A stretch of DNA of 64,000 bases. It comes from JBEBSD01 sp040394475. GTDB lineage: Bacteria > Bacteroidota > Bacteroidia > Cytophagales > Spirosomataceae. Numbering within the stretch: the stretch's first letter is position 1; every line of letters begins with the position of its first letter. The notes beneath the pieces were generated by a model. It made no database searches. It was not told the origin of the DNA and was given only the letters and a program-made list of their open reading frames with translations. Location: NCBI GenBank assembly GCA_040394475.1, contig JBEBSD010000014.1:1-64000 (forward strand), given 5' to 3'. The translations under genes were made by a program, and so were the position numbers. Positions 9,876 to 18,538 of the stretch are shown here, one piece after another.

Positions 9876-11585
9876 ATGCGTGTCGCTTATTTCTTGTTCA
9901 TTGCCTTTCTGTTGAGTAGCCCGATCCGATTGCTGTCGCAGTCTGACCAGCCGGGGACTTTTGCGACGATCTATCAGCCGGATGTCGTGGTGACGATGCG
10001 GGACGGTATCCGCCTGTCGGCCAACCTGTACCGCCCGGTCGGAAAGGGGCAGTTTCCCGTCATTTTGCGTAGGACACCCTATGGCTCGGGAGACAGCTCC
10101 AACGCCGACGGACAGTTTTTTGCGCGTCACGGGTATGTTTTCGTTTCCCAGAATACCCGGGGCAGACACGGATCGGAGGGGGTGTTTGATGCTTTCCGCC
10201 ACGAGAAGGAAGACGGAGAGGACATGCACCGCTGGATTTCCCGGCAAAGCTGGTTCGACGGAAAGCTTGCGACCCAGGGAGGGTCGTATGTGGGCTATAC
10301 ACAATGGATGCCATCCCCGGCAAGCCCCCATCTCGCTGCGATGTTTACATGGGTCAGCTTTTCGGACCTTTATGGAGCGCTTTACCACGGAGGCGCCTTT
10401 TATCTCGATTTTGCGGCCCGTTGGAGCGCAGATATGACCCGCCCCTACCAGGCTGTGACAGGGCTGCCGACGGACAGCCTCCTGCGCAGGCGACCGCTGG
10501 TTGGGCTCGATAGTGTACTGGGCTGGCAAATGCCTTTTTTCCGGGACTGGATCCAGCATCCGCAGAGAGACGCGTTCTGGAATCAAACAGCGATTCAGAA
10601 AGGCCATCAGGAGATCGGAGCGTCAGTGTGCAGTGTCGGCGGATGGTTTGATCTATTCCTCCAGGGGACCATCGACGACTATACCAGGCTGGCCGAAGTG
10701 TCTGAAAAAAGGCCGGGCCAACGGCACAGGCTTGTGATTGGTCCCTGGCAGCACGTTCCGGGCAAACAGCAGGCCGGAGCGTTGGATTTTGGCAGGGAGG
10801 CATTGGCGGATCTCCGGCAGATGCAGCTCGACTGGTTTGACGCAGTGCTGAAAAAGGACGCACCGCAGCAGGATACCGTTCCGCCCGTGCGCATTTTTGT
10901 AATGGGAAAGAACGAGTGGCGCTATGAAAGCGAGTGGCCATTGGCCGGGACACGCTACCGGAAGTATTTTTTAAGCAGTTCGGCAGGAGCCAATTCCGAT
11001 GCGGGAGACGGCACGCTAAGCCCGGTCATGCCTGAAGCAGGCGAGGGCAAAGACCAGTTCGTATACAATCCGCTGGACCCCGTATATATGCCTCACACGA
11101 CAGGTCCCTATGATCAGTCGGAGGTCGAAAAGCGGCCTGATGTGCTGGTCTATACCACCCCGGTTTTGCTGGACGACACGGAAGTAACCGGACCGGTCAA
11201 AATGATCATTTACGCGACAAGCAGTGCGGTATCCACCGATTTTACGGCCAAACTCGTCGATCTGCATCCGGACGGGAAAGCCATCAGGATTTGCGAGGGG
11301 ATATTGCGTGTGAGGCCGGCACCACCAGCGGGGCGGGACGGAATGTCACCCTCCGGGACGGAGCCGGCCTGTTACGAAATAGATCTTTGGGCGACGAGCA
11401 ACCTGTTCAAAAAAGGGCACAGGATCCGGGCTGAAGTGTCGAGCAGCAATTATCCTAAATACCATCCGCATGCGAACACTGATGCACCTTTTTCGAAAGC
11501 CACGCATGTAGAGGCAGCGCACCAGACGGTCTATCATGGTTCCCGGTATCCTTCGCATCTCCTTTTGCCGGTGATCGACCGGTAA
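9876..11585 (+). CDS. Secreted CocE/NonD-family serine hydrolase (X-Pro dipeptidyl-peptidase fold)
   Basis: Exported 569-residue hydrolase of the family containing cocaine esterase, glutaryl-7-ACA acylases and X-Pro dipeptidyl-peptidases. A signal peptide ends near residue 21 (LLSQ). The catalytic triad is visible: Ser137 in GGSYVGY, Asp259 in GGWFDLF and His293 in GPWQH. The C-terminal jelly-roll domain runs from about 400 with TTPVLLDDTEVTGPV and LVDLHPDGKA, both typical of the PepX_C domain. It starts 24 bp after the esterase gene. The two adjacent secreted hydrolases suggest that the substrate carries ester or amide substituents. Family call is strong; acyl specificity is not deducible. 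Confidence 0.9.
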   Translation: MRVAYFLFIAFLLSSPIRLLSQSDQPGTFATIYQPDVVVTMRDGIRLSANLYRPVGKGQFPVILRRTPYGSGDSSNADGQFFARHGYVFVSQNTRGRHGSEGVFDAFRHEKEDGEDMHRWISRQSWFDGKLATQGGSYVGYTQWMPSPASPHLAAMFTWVSFSDLYGALYHGGAFYLDFAARWSADMTRPYQAVTGLPTDSLLRRRPLVGLDSVLGWQMPFFRDWIQHPQRDAFWNQTAIQKGHQEIGASVCSVGGWFDLFLQGTIDDYTRLAEVSEKRPGQRHRLVIGPWQHVPGKQQAGALDFGREALADLRQMQLDWFDAVLKKDAPQQDTVPPVRIFVMGKNEWRYESEWPLAGTRYRKYFLSSSAGANSDAGDGTLSPVMPEAGEGKDQFVYNPLDPVYMPHTTGPYDQSEVEKRPDVLVYTTPVLLDDTEVTGPVKMIIYATSSAVSTDFTAKLVDLHPDGKAIRICEGILRVRPAPPAGRDGMSPSGTEPACYEIDLWATSNLFKKGHRIRAEVSSSNYPKYHPHANTDAPFSKATHVEAAHQTVYHGSRYPSHLLLPVIDR

Positions 11586-11621
11586 GAGGGCCGCTATCCA
11601 TTCAAAAAAATGTTACCCAAT

Positions 11622-12980
11622 ATGAAACTGAAATCAGACCTGACACGAAGAGATTTTCTGCTTACGGCCGGAATGGCCATCTCCGGAGGGATTGCGGCGT
11701 CCGCAACTTCTTTTCCGGAACCGGCCTCCGGAAAGCGTGTCGCACTCGTAGGTACCGGCATGCGGGGGACGCTGTTCTGGCTGAAAAGGGTGCCCGAGGT
11801 GCTCGGAGAGCGGGTGGCGTTTGTTGGTTTGTGCGACCGCAATGAAGGGCGTCTCGCCTATTCCCGAAAGTACAGCCGGCTGGATTGTCCGGTGTTTACG
11901 GATTTCGACAAGATGATGCGTTCCGTGAAGCCGGATTGCGTCATCGTCTCTACGATTGATTCCAATCATCACGAATTCATTATCAGGGCCATGCAGCTGG
12001 GCGCGGATGTGATCACAGAAAAGCCGATGACCACCGATGAGGACCAGTGTCTGCAGGTGCTGGCGGCCGAAAGGAACTACGGAAAAAAAGTGATCGTCGG
12101 CTTCAACGCCCGATACGGCACTATTTTTTCGAAACTGAAGGAACTGCTTTCCGCGGAAAAAATCGGTCGCATCACCTCGGTTGATTTTCATGAATACCTG
12201 GATACAACACACGGAGCTTCGTATTTCAGGCGATGGCATGGCGAGAAAAAGTTCAGCGGCACGTTGCTGCTGCAAAAGTCGTCTCATCATTTCGATCTCC
12301 TGAACTGGTGTCTCAATTCCGATCCGGTAGAGGTCATGGCCTTTGGTTCGCTGGATTTTTACGGAGCCGCCAACCCTTTTCGCGGAGAAAATTGCCGTAC
12401 CTGTACGTACAAGCCTACCTGTGGGTTCTACTGGGACATCCGTACGAGCCCGACGGATGTGGGCTTGTATGTAAACAACGAAAAATACGATGGTTACATC
12501 CGCGACAGTTGTTTGTATCGTACTAGTATCGATATTTACGATAAAATGTCCGTACAGATCCGGTACGCCAACAATGTGGTAGTGAATTATTCCCTGACGA
12601 CCTATTCCCCTTACGAGGGCTGGCAGATCGGGTTCAACGGGGTGAACGGGCGCCTGGACGCAGGAAAGAACATTCCATGGCTGCCTGCGCAGCCGGAGGG
12701 AGCCGTACTGGGTTCGGATACGATTATCTATTCGTCGCTGCATGGGAGCAGGGAGGATATCATCGTTCCGCGTAAAGCGGGAAGCCACGGGGGCGCGGAC
12801 CAGGAAATGCTGCTGGATATTTTTTCTGAAGACAGGCATTCCAAAAAAGTGGCAGGCACGCGGGACGGTGCCTTATCGGTGCTTATCGGTGTTGCCGCCC
12901 GGAAAAGCATAGAAACCGGGAAAGTAGTCAGGATCAGCGACCTGACCGATATTCCCCTGCTGGAGCGCCGCCCGGGCTGA
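11622..12980 (+). CDS. Tat-exported Gfo/Idh/MocA-family oxidoreductase
   Basis: NAD(P)-dependent sugar/cyclitol dehydrogenase fold. A Tat signal with TRRDFLLTAGMA at the N-terminus predicts folding with cofactor before export to the periplasm. The Rossmann motif VALVGTGMRG follows at about 37-46, and AMQLGADVITEKPMTTDEDQ holds the family's EKP element. A cysteine-bearing loop (NCRTCTYKPTCG, near 260-275) is unusual for the family and could bind metal. I chose the ATG at 11622; an in-frame ATG at 11610 would add four residues. It is the sixth gene of the operon, 36 bp after the CocE gene. Many Bacteroidota use such exported enzymes to oxidise or reduce glycoside hydroxyls; here that is inference. 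Confidence 0.85.
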   Translation: MKLKSDLTRRDFLLTAGMAISGGIAASATSFPEPASGKRVALVGTGMRGTLFWLKRVPEVLGERVAFVGLCDRNEGRLAYSRKYSRLDCPVFTDFDKMMRSVKPDCVIVSTIDSNHHEFIIRAMQLGADVITEKPMTTDEDQCLQVLAAERNYGKKVIVGFNARYGTIFSKLKELLSAEKIGRITSVDFHEYLDTTHGASYFRRWHGEKKFSGTLLLQKSSHHFDLLNWCLNSDPVEVMAFGSLDFYGAANPFRGENCRTCTYKPTCGFYWDIRTSPTDVGLYVNNEKYDGYIRDSCLYRTSIDIYDKMSVQIRYANNVVVNYSLTTYSPYEGWQIGFNGVNGRLDAGKNIPWLPAQPEGAVLGSDTIIYSSLHGSREDIIVPRKAGSHGGADQEMLLDIFSEDRHSKKVAGTRDGALSVLIGVAARKSIETGKVVRISDLTDIPLLERRPG

Positions 12981-13043
12981 GTGAAGCCTGGCGCCGCCTC
13001 TGTGTATTCATCACATCAATTAGATTTAAAAAAAGTACTTGTT

Positions 13044-14777
13044 ATGAGGTGTGACATTCGTTTTATGCTGCTGCTGGTCTTCCTGACGGGCACGGGCGGC
13101 AGGGCTCCTGTGGACGACGCGGACATTATTCTTTACCGCGGCCGGATTACGACCATGGATCCCGGCATGCCTGTCGCTGAAGCGATGGCGATCAGGAATG
13201 ACAAGATTATTGCGCTCGGGTCAGAAAAGGAAATCATGGCGCTTTCGGGCGATAAGACCTTGAAGATCGACCTGGATGGCAAAAGGGTGCTTCCCGGCCT
13301 GATAGATAATCACGTCCACCCCCTTTCGGCGGCGCAAAGCGAGTATGGCAAAAAGCTGCCTCATATAGGATCAATAGGGGAGCTGTTCGCCTGGATCAGG
13401 GAGGAGGCAAAATCGAAAAATCCGGGGGAATGGATCGTGCATCCGAAGTTCTTTTTTACGAGGCTCAAAGAGAAACGCTGGCCCTCGCTTCAGGAGCTGG
13501 ATGAGCTGGCGCCTGATAATCCTGTTTTTCTGAATGGTAGTTACGCCGGCATGATCAATACCAAAGCCCTGGAGGTTTCGGAGATTGTCCGGCTGAACGA
13601 GCCTGCCGTCGTCAGGGACCGGACGACCCGGCAGCCGACCGGGCTGATCCGGGCAGGCGGGTTTAAACAGCTCAATGCGGGCCATGTAAACCACCTGTCG
13701 AAGGAAGAGCAACTGGATGCCTTAAAAAAGCTGTTCGCCCGCTACAACGCCATCGGGATTACTTCCATTTGCGCCGGGAACGGAGGAACTGCTGACCTGG
13801 AGCTGCTAAACGAGCTGCAGAAAAGGGGTGCACTGAGCGTCCGGGTATTCCAGAATATCAGCTTCCCCTTTGATCCCAAAGCGCCGCTGCCCCAGGTAAG
13901 GGAAGCGCTTGGCGGGTTTCCGTACAAAACGGGGGATGGAGATGAATGGGTCAGAGTGGGCGCGCTGAAGCTGGTGCTCGACGGCGGAATCCTCACCGGG
14001 ACCGCTTTCATGGGAAGGCCCTGGGGGGAACGGGGGATGCAACTGTATGGTTTTCCCGATCCTTCGTACCGCGGAACGCTCAATTTCACTCGCGAACAGC
14101 TCGTGAATGTCATGACGGCCGCCATGGAGAAAGGATGGAAATTTACCGCGCATGTCACCGGAGAGGCCGGAGTGGATACCTTGCTGGCAGCGTATCAGGA
14201 CGTCAATGCGGTGAAGCCGGTGCGCGGAGGGCGGCATTCGGTAATTCACGGGAATTTTTTCTCGGCGGCGGCCATCGCAGCAATGGCCGGCCTGGATATT
14301 TATGCGGACATACAGCCGGCGTGGTTTTATAAAGATGCAGAAATGCTCACCGAGGTGCTGGGAGCGAAGAGGATGGCGGATTTTCATCCATATAGGGACA
14401 TGATCGCGGCGAAAGTCATGCTCAACGGCGGCTCGGATCACATGGTGAAGCTGGATCCTGATGAGGCGATCAACCCGTACAATCCTTTCCAGGCAATGTG
14501 GACGATGATCACGCGGGAGTCTCAAGGCGGGAAAAGAAACGGTCGGGCCAAGGCCATTTCGAGAGCAGACGCTTTGAAGACGTATACGATCAACAACGCG
14601 TATGCCAGCTTTGAGGAAAATGAAAAGGGAAGCCTGGCAGTAGGAAAGCTGGCAGACCTGGTCGTGATTTCGGAGGATATTTTAACCTGCCCCGAAGACC
14701 GCATCAAAAGCATACGGCCCCTGCTTACGATGGTAGGCGGAAAAATTGTTTACAACGATCGCTTCCCCGAAAAATGA
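13044..14777 (+). CDS. Amidohydrolase family 3 (YtcJ-like) metal-dependent hydrolase, exported
   Basis: TIM-barrel hydrolase of the amidohydrolase superfamily. The frame opens at 12981, but the ATG at 13044 begins a clear signal-like segment (IRFMLLLVFLTGTGG), so I used it; length 577. Metal-site motifs are DNHVHP (H-x-H after strand 1), HVTGEAGVD (His), HGNFF (His) and GGSDH (Asp/His). The small beta-sandwich halves are at the two ends (IILYRGRITTMD at the start, GKLADLVVIS at the end). It sits 63 bp after the oxidoreductase, and its stop overlaps the start of the GNAT gene (ATGA). Members cleave amide, formyl or cyclic C-N bonds, which fits an aminated substrate, but specificity is unknown. 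Confidence 0.88.
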   Translation: MRCDIRFMLLLVFLTGTGGRAPVDDADIILYRGRITTMDPGMPVAEAMAIRNDKIIALGSEKEIMALSGDKTLKIDLDGKRVLPGLIDNHVHPLSAAQSEYGKKLPHIGSIGELFAWIREEAKSKNPGEWIVHPKFFFTRLKEKRWPSLQELDELAPDNPVFLNGSYAGMINTKALEVSEIVRLNEPAVVRDRTTRQPTGLIRAGGFKQLNAGHVNHLSKEEQLDALKKLFARYNAIGITSICAGNGGTADLELLNELQKRGALSVRVFQNISFPFDPKAPLPQVREALGGFPYKTGDGDEWVRVGALKLVLDGGILTGTAFMGRPWGERGMQLYGFPDPSYRGTLNFTREQLVNVMTAAMEKGWKFTAHVTGEAGVDTLLAAYQDVNAVKPVRGGRHSVIHGNFFSAAAIAAMAGLDIYADIQPAWFYKDAEMLTEVLGAKRMADFHPYRDMIAAKVMLNGGSDHMVKLDPDEAINPYNPFQAMWTMITRESQGGKRNGRAKAISRADALKTYTINNAYASFEENEKGSLAVGKLADLVVISEDILTCPEDRIKSIRPLLTMVGGKIVYNDRFPEK

Positions 14778-15661
14778 GGACAGAACACCCCCAAGATAAT
14801 CCGCCCGACCTGGCGTCGGTTTCCATTCGCTTGCTGCTGAAAAGCGATTTGCCGCTGTGCAGGCGCCTGGTAGCGGAGGCCGGCTGGAACCAGGTGGACG
14901 CCGATTGGCTGCGCGCGCTGGCGTTGGAGCCTCAGGGATGTTTTGTCGCGGAGAAAGACAGCCTTGGTGTGGCCACGACCACCTGCTGCCACTTCGGAGA
15001 AGTGGGCTGGATCGCGATGGTGCTGGTCGGCACAAACGTCCGGGGCCTCGGAATAGCCGGGAAGCTGGTGGAGCATGCGGTGCATTACCTGGAGAGCCTG
15101 GGAGTGAAGCATATCCGGCTCGATGCGACCGCCATGGGGCAGGGCTTGTACCGGAAATTGGGCTTTGAAGAGGAGTACAGCGTGGTACGGTATGCCGGAA
15201 TACCTGTGTCAAATGCTGAAGCGGCATGTGTGCGCGTTTCCCCGGACGATCCGCTGATGCATGGAATTACAACCCTCGACCAGGCAGTAACCGGAACGGA
15301 CCGGCAGTCATTCCTGGCTGGTCTGGCTGCGGCCGGCGCTGCTCCCTATTACTGTAAAGTGACCGCAACAGGTGCGGTAGAAGGATACCTTGGCTTCCGG
15401 GAAGGGCGTAATGCCGTACAGCTTGGCCCGGCCGCGGCATTGACAAACGATTCGGGCCGACAGTTGTTTGAGGCCGCGGCTGCCGATTTCAGGGACAGGA
15501 GTTGTTACATCGATATCCCTGCCCAAAACAAGGTGGCCATCGAATGGGCGGAATCAAATCACTTTACCGAACAACGCAGCTTTATCAGGATGTGCCGCGG
15601 AGAAAAGATCACGGACCATCCTGAACGGATGTGGGCCAGCTCCGGGCCTGAGAAAGGCTGA
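14774..15661 (+). CDS. GNAT-family acetyltransferase with second C-terminal GNAT-like domain
   Basis: 295 residues. The N-terminal GNAT domain (about 15-140) contains VGTNVRGLGIAGKLVE, the acetyl-CoA pyrophosphate-binding loop (R/Q-x-x-G-x-A), and ATAMGQGLYRKLGFEEE. The C-terminal half (about 170-285; GAAPYYCKV, GYLGFREG, VQLGPAAA) resembles the second domain of YitH-type proteins. Its ATG overlaps the amidohydrolase stop by four bases, so expression is coupled to the operon. It ends 85 bp before the convergent DeoR copy 2. It could N-acetylate an amine released by the pathway, but nothing in the sequence fixes the acceptor. Confidence 0.83.
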   Translation: MRTEHPQDNPPDLASVSIRLLLKSDLPLCRRLVAEAGWNQVDADWLRALALEPQGCFVAEKDSLGVATTTCCHFGEVGWIAMVLVGTNVRGLGIAGKLVEHAVHYLESLGVKHIRLDATAMGQGLYRKLGFEEEYSVVRYAGIPVSNAEAACVRVSPDDPLMHGITTLDQAVTGTDRQSFLAGLAAAGAAPYYCKVTATGAVEGYLGFREGRNAVQLGPAAALTNDSGRQLFEAAAADFRDRSCYIDIPAQNKVAIEWAESNHFTEQRSFIRMCRGEKITDHPERMWASSGPEKG

Positions 15662-15746
15662 GCCGGTCTTCAAGCAAATTGGGAGGAGCAGCCTAAAGAA
15701 GCCATCGTTTTTGCGGCGGCAAGCGTCGGCGGTACAGGCCCGGGCT

Positions 15747-16526
15747 TCAGACAATTATCACTTTTACCCCGGCGGTCTCCAGCTTCCGCTGATCTTCCAA
15801 CGGGATACCGTTGTCAGTAATCAGGATGTCTATGGCCGAGATCGGCACCATAAAGGCGAAGCTCCGCTTCAGGAACTTGGTGGAGTCGGCAACCACGATC
15901 ACCTGCTTGGAAATGGCGATCATCACGCGGTTAAGGTGAGCCTCTTCCACGTTAGGCGTAGACAGCCCATGCACGACGCTCAGCCCATCAACGGCCAGGA
16001 ACAGTTTGTCGCAGAAATAATTCTTGAAGCTCTCCTCGGCAGTCGACCCTATCAGCGACAGCGAGTTTTTTCTTAGAAAGCCACCCGGAACAATGACGTT
16101 GGCGCTCGGATGCTCGGCAAGCTGACCTGCGATGTTCAGGGCGTTGGTGATGACCGTCAGTTCGGAGAGGCCTGACAGGTGTTTTGTGATCTCCATCGTA
16201 GTGGTGCCCGAATCCAGTATGATGGTATCGCCGTCCTCAATCAGGGCCGCCGCGGCTTTACCGATCCGCTTTTTCTGCTCATAGTTTTGCTTGTTTTTAT
16301 CCGAAATGGTGAAATCCGTTCCCACGCGGTCGATTTTAATAGCGCCTCCCCTGGCCCGGATCAGGGCATTTTTTTGTTCGAGGCGCTTCAAATCATTACG
16401 CACCGTCACCTCACTGACCGAAAACTCCTTGCTGAGCGATGCCACATCGACCTGGCCTTTTTCCTCAAGCTTTTCCAGGATAATGACGCGCCTTTGTACT
16501 GTTGATTTCTCTTCTGCTTTGCGCAT
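15747..16526 (-). CDS. DeoR/GlpR-family transcriptional repressor (copy 2)
   Basis: Paralogue of the regulator at 3889, 259 residues from the ATG at 16526. An upstream frame to 16562 would add 12 residues with no counterpart in copy 1. The winged helix is VASLSKEFSVSEVTVRNDL; the DeoRC domain contains DGDTIILDSGTTTMEI, GGFLRKNSLSLIG, DKLFLAVDG and the shared block GLSTPNVEEAHLN. Side by side the two proteins look roughly three-quarters identical (my estimate by eye). It faces the GNAT gene and is divergent from the oxidoreductase at 16948, whose promoter is overlapped by CGAAACGAAAC boxes that this protein may bind. Keeping two such similar repressors at the two ends of one locus is noteworthy. 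Confidence 0.92.
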   Translation of the reverse strand: MRKAEEKSTVQRRVIILEKLEEKGQVDVASLSKEFSVSEVTVRNDLKRLEQKNALIRARGGAIKIDRVGTDFTISDKNKQNYEQKKRIGKAAAALIEDGDTIILDSGTTTMEITKHLSGLSELTVITNALNIAGQLAEHPSANVIVPGGFLRKNSLSLIGSTAEESFKNYFCDKLFLAVDGLSVVHGLSTPNVEEAHLNRVMIAISKQVIVVADSTKFLKRSFAFMVPISAIDILITDNGIPLEDQRKLETAGVKVIIV

Positions 16527-16671
16527 ATATCGATCGTGTTTTCTTAGAATACGCCTTCTCAAAAGCGAAGAAGATACGATAGCGTAAAAGTAAGCCTATT
16601 TCGTAAATCAATTTCTTCCCGTCCCGAAAAAATAAACATAAAGTGGATTTAAAAGGCATAAACTGAAATTA

Positions 16672-16703
16672 TTTGCATTTTCGAAACGAAACGGTTACTT
16701 TTG
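16672..16703 (+). promoter_or_regulatory. Bacteroidota-type promoter for the oxidoreductase at 16948
   Basis: TTTG at 16672-16675, a 20-base spacer, then TACTTTTG at 16696-16703 match the -33/-7 consensus (TTTG, TAnnTTTG) in sequence and spacing. Transcription would begin near 16710, leaving a leader of about 235 bases that contains a strong hairpin. One CGAAACGAAAC box lies inside the spacer and a second just downstream, so the promoter looks repressible. The 421-bp interval between the two divergent genes (16527-16947) holds this promoter, the boxes, the hairpin and no other gene that I can see. Confidence 0.65.
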
Positions 16704-16729
16704 TTTTATCATTAATAACGAAACGAAAC
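16682..16729 (+). promoter_or_regulatory. Duplicated CGAAACGAAAC operator candidate
   Basis: Two identical 11-base boxes, CGAAACGAAAC at 16682-16692 and 16719-16729, have starts 37 bases apart and flank the -7 element. Each is itself a CGAAA tandem pair. Short tandem repeats of this sort are used as operators by several DeoR-family repressors, and a DeoR gene begins 156 bases to the left. The assignment to that protein is inference. Confidence 0.5.
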
Positions 16730-16871
16730 ATCGCTTGCTCGTGTGGAAAGATATGATTTTCGGTAATGCTATCCATTCGTAAAGCCGCCAGGCTTGCAGC
16801 TTGGTTTACTTAATTTGCTAAATTGCAATCCATTGAAGATTTTGTAACATAATAAGAACCTCAGCCCCGGA

Positions 16872-16903
16872 CGTTGCCGTCGATAGAAAAGACGACGGCA
16901 ACG
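16872..16903 (+). promoter_or_regulatory. Strong hairpin in the 5' leader of the oxidoreductase gene
   Basis: Perfect 11-base inverted repeat, CGTTGCCGTCG at 16872-16882 and CGACGGCAACG at 16893-16903, separated by a 10-base loop. It lies 44 bases before the start codon at 16948 and has no following T run, so it is not a standard terminator. It may stabilise the mRNA or modulate translation. Confidence 0.5.
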
Positions 16904-16947
16904 ATGCGTGTGCCGGGTAGGAAGTTTCAACTACCAAACGCAGCCTT

Positions 16948-18267
16948 ATGAGCCAATACAACCAATCGAACAAATTGCGGGGACGTCGCGACTTTATCAA
17001 GGGATCTGCTGCTCTCGTCGGCGGTGCTCTCGTCGGTTCGCCGTTTACAGGAAAGGCCGGCCGCATCGTGTCGGCCCCCCTTAAGCTGGCGCTGATCGGG
17101 TGCGGAGCCCGGGGCGCCGGCGCCGTTTTGAATGCCCTCAATGCGAATTCAAACGCCGTGCTTGTAGCAATGGCGGATGTGTTCAAAGACAAGCTGGACG
17201 AAACTTATGCCACTTTAATGAAGGTGGGTAAAATAAAAGATTCGATAAAAGTACCTGAAAACCAGAAATTTGTTGGGTTTGAAGCGTATGAGAAAGCACT
17301 CGCCTGTGCAGATGTCGTGCTGCTGGTGACGCCTCCTGCTTTCCGCCCTGCCCATTTCGAGGCCGCCGTAAAAGCGGGAAAGCACGTTTTCATGGAAAAG
17401 CCGCTTGCTTCAGACGCTCCAGGTATACGACAGGTGCTGGAAGCCGGTAAAGAAGCTACCCGTAAGAACCTGAAAGTCGTTGTAGGGCTTCAAAACCGGT
17501 ACAGTCCGGCTCACCGGGAGATGGTCGAAAAGCTGCGGCAGGGGGCCATCGGCAGGATCGTCTCGGCGACGGATTATTACCTGATCGGCCCGGTGAAGCA
17601 GGTGCCCCGACAGCCGGGACAGACAGAGATGGAATTTCAGATGCGCAACTGGAGGTACTTCAACTGGTTATGGGCGGGATCTCCTGCAGGTTTACAGATT
17701 CACAACACCGACGTGGTGAATTGGGTCAAAGATGCATATCCCGTCCGGGCGCAGGGAATGGGTGGCCGTTCGTCATTGAAAGGTCCTGAGCACGGGGATA
17801 TTTTCGACCATTTTTATATCGAGTATGAGTACGCCGACGGGACCCGGCTTCACAGCCAGATCCGCCATATCGGCGGTACGTGGAATAAAGGCGGCGCTAC
17901 TTTTCTGGGAACCAACGGTACAGCCAGCTTACAGACAGGTATCTTGGATGCGAACGGAGAACAGATCTGGCGGAAAAACAGCAAGGAAGCAGAAAATGCC
18001 TATCAGATCGAGCATGAGGTGCTGTTTGCTGCTATCCAAAACAATACACCCTTAAACGACACCGAGTGGGGAGCCAAAAGCACCCTGACCACTATTATGG
18101 GCCGGATGGCGGTTCATTCGGGTAAAATGGTGGAATGGGACGAGGCGCTTGACTCCAGCCTTACGCTTATGCCTGACCGGTTTGCATGGGATGCCGAACC
18201 GCCGGTGAAGCCGGGTAGCGACGGCAGTTATCCGGTGGCGGTACCGGGGATTTCACCCTTGTTATAA
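16948..18267 (+). CDS. Tat-exported Gfo/Idh/MocA-family oxidoreductase
   Basis: 439 residues. GRRDFIKGSAALVGGALVG near residue 13 is a Tat signal. The Rossmann motif LALIGCGARGAG begins near 47. AGKHVFMEKPLASD carries the family EKP lysine, and RNWRYFNWLWAG with HNTDVVNW (aromatic and His residues) forms the probable sugar site. The closing segment PGSDGSYPVAVPG is typical of exported Bacteroidota members. It is transcribed alone from the promoter at 16672. The gene family includes inositol, glucose-fructose and 3-keto-glycoside enzymes as well as GH109 glycosidases. I see no GH109-specific sequence and call it an oxidoreductase of unknown sugar. Confidence 0.87.
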   Translation: MSQYNQSNKLRGRRDFIKGSAALVGGALVGSPFTGKAGRIVSAPLKLALIGCGARGAGAVLNALNANSNAVLVAMADVFKDKLDETYATLMKVGKIKDSIKVPENQKFVGFEAYEKALACADVVLLVTPPAFRPAHFEAAVKAGKHVFMEKPLASDAPGIRQVLEAGKEATRKNLKVVVGLQNRYSPAHREMVEKLRQGAIGRIVSATDYYLIGPVKQVPRQPGQTEMEFQMRNWRYFNWLWAGSPAGLQIHNTDVVNWVKDAYPVRAQGMGGRSSLKGPEHGDIFDHFYIEYEYADGTRLHSQIRHIGGTWNKGGATFLGTNGTASLQTGILDANGEQIWRKNSKEAENAYQIEHEVLFAAIQNNTPLNDTEWGAKSTLTTIMGRMAVHSGKMVEWDEALDSSLTLMPDRFAWDAEPPVKPGSDGSYPVAVPGISPLL

Positions 18268-18273
18268 ATAGAA

Positions 18274-18423
18274 ATGGAGGGACTGTACTTTTCGTCCGTA
18301 TACAACATTCCGTTACTCACTTGCCGCCTGAACTACGCCATCGATTCTAGAGACGGCGTGCTGCCAGAGGTCGTCTACTTGCGGGAAGGGCGGGTTGATC
18401 CTGCCCGGTCAGGTACAGGATAA
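18274..18423 (+). CDS. Possible small protein of 49 residues (doubtful)
   Basis: Reading frame ATG 18274 to TAA 18421, beginning six bases after the oxidoreductase stop. Its codons mostly end in G or C like neighbouring real genes, and the peptide (MEGLYFSSVYN at the start, VLPEVVYLREGRVD near the end) looks protein-like but matches nothing I know. It could be a true small gene, the remnant of a lost downstream gene, or chance. The rest of 18268-18538 shows nothing else. Confidence 0.2.
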   Translation: MEGLYFSSVYNIPLLTCRLNYAIDSRDGVLPEVVYLREGRVDPARSGTG

Positions 18424-18538
18424 GAGGAGGAAACGCCGCCCGGTGAAATCTTCACTATATGCGATTGGAAAATAAGCAGCTTTGCTTTATTTTTCGTAAA
18501 ATATCGTTTTCCCCCTGGGTTACAAAAGTGTTTGATTG

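Noticed and set aside
11634..12839. Long minus-strand reading frame (401 codons)
   Set aside because: Shadow of the Tat oxidoreductase gene on the plus strand, whose translation is the recognisable protein; long antisense frames are expected at this GC content.
16948..18267. GH109 glycosidase
   Set aside because: Shares the fold and Tat signal, but I do not see sequence specific to the GH109 N-acetylgalactosaminidases, so I left it as an oxidoreductase.
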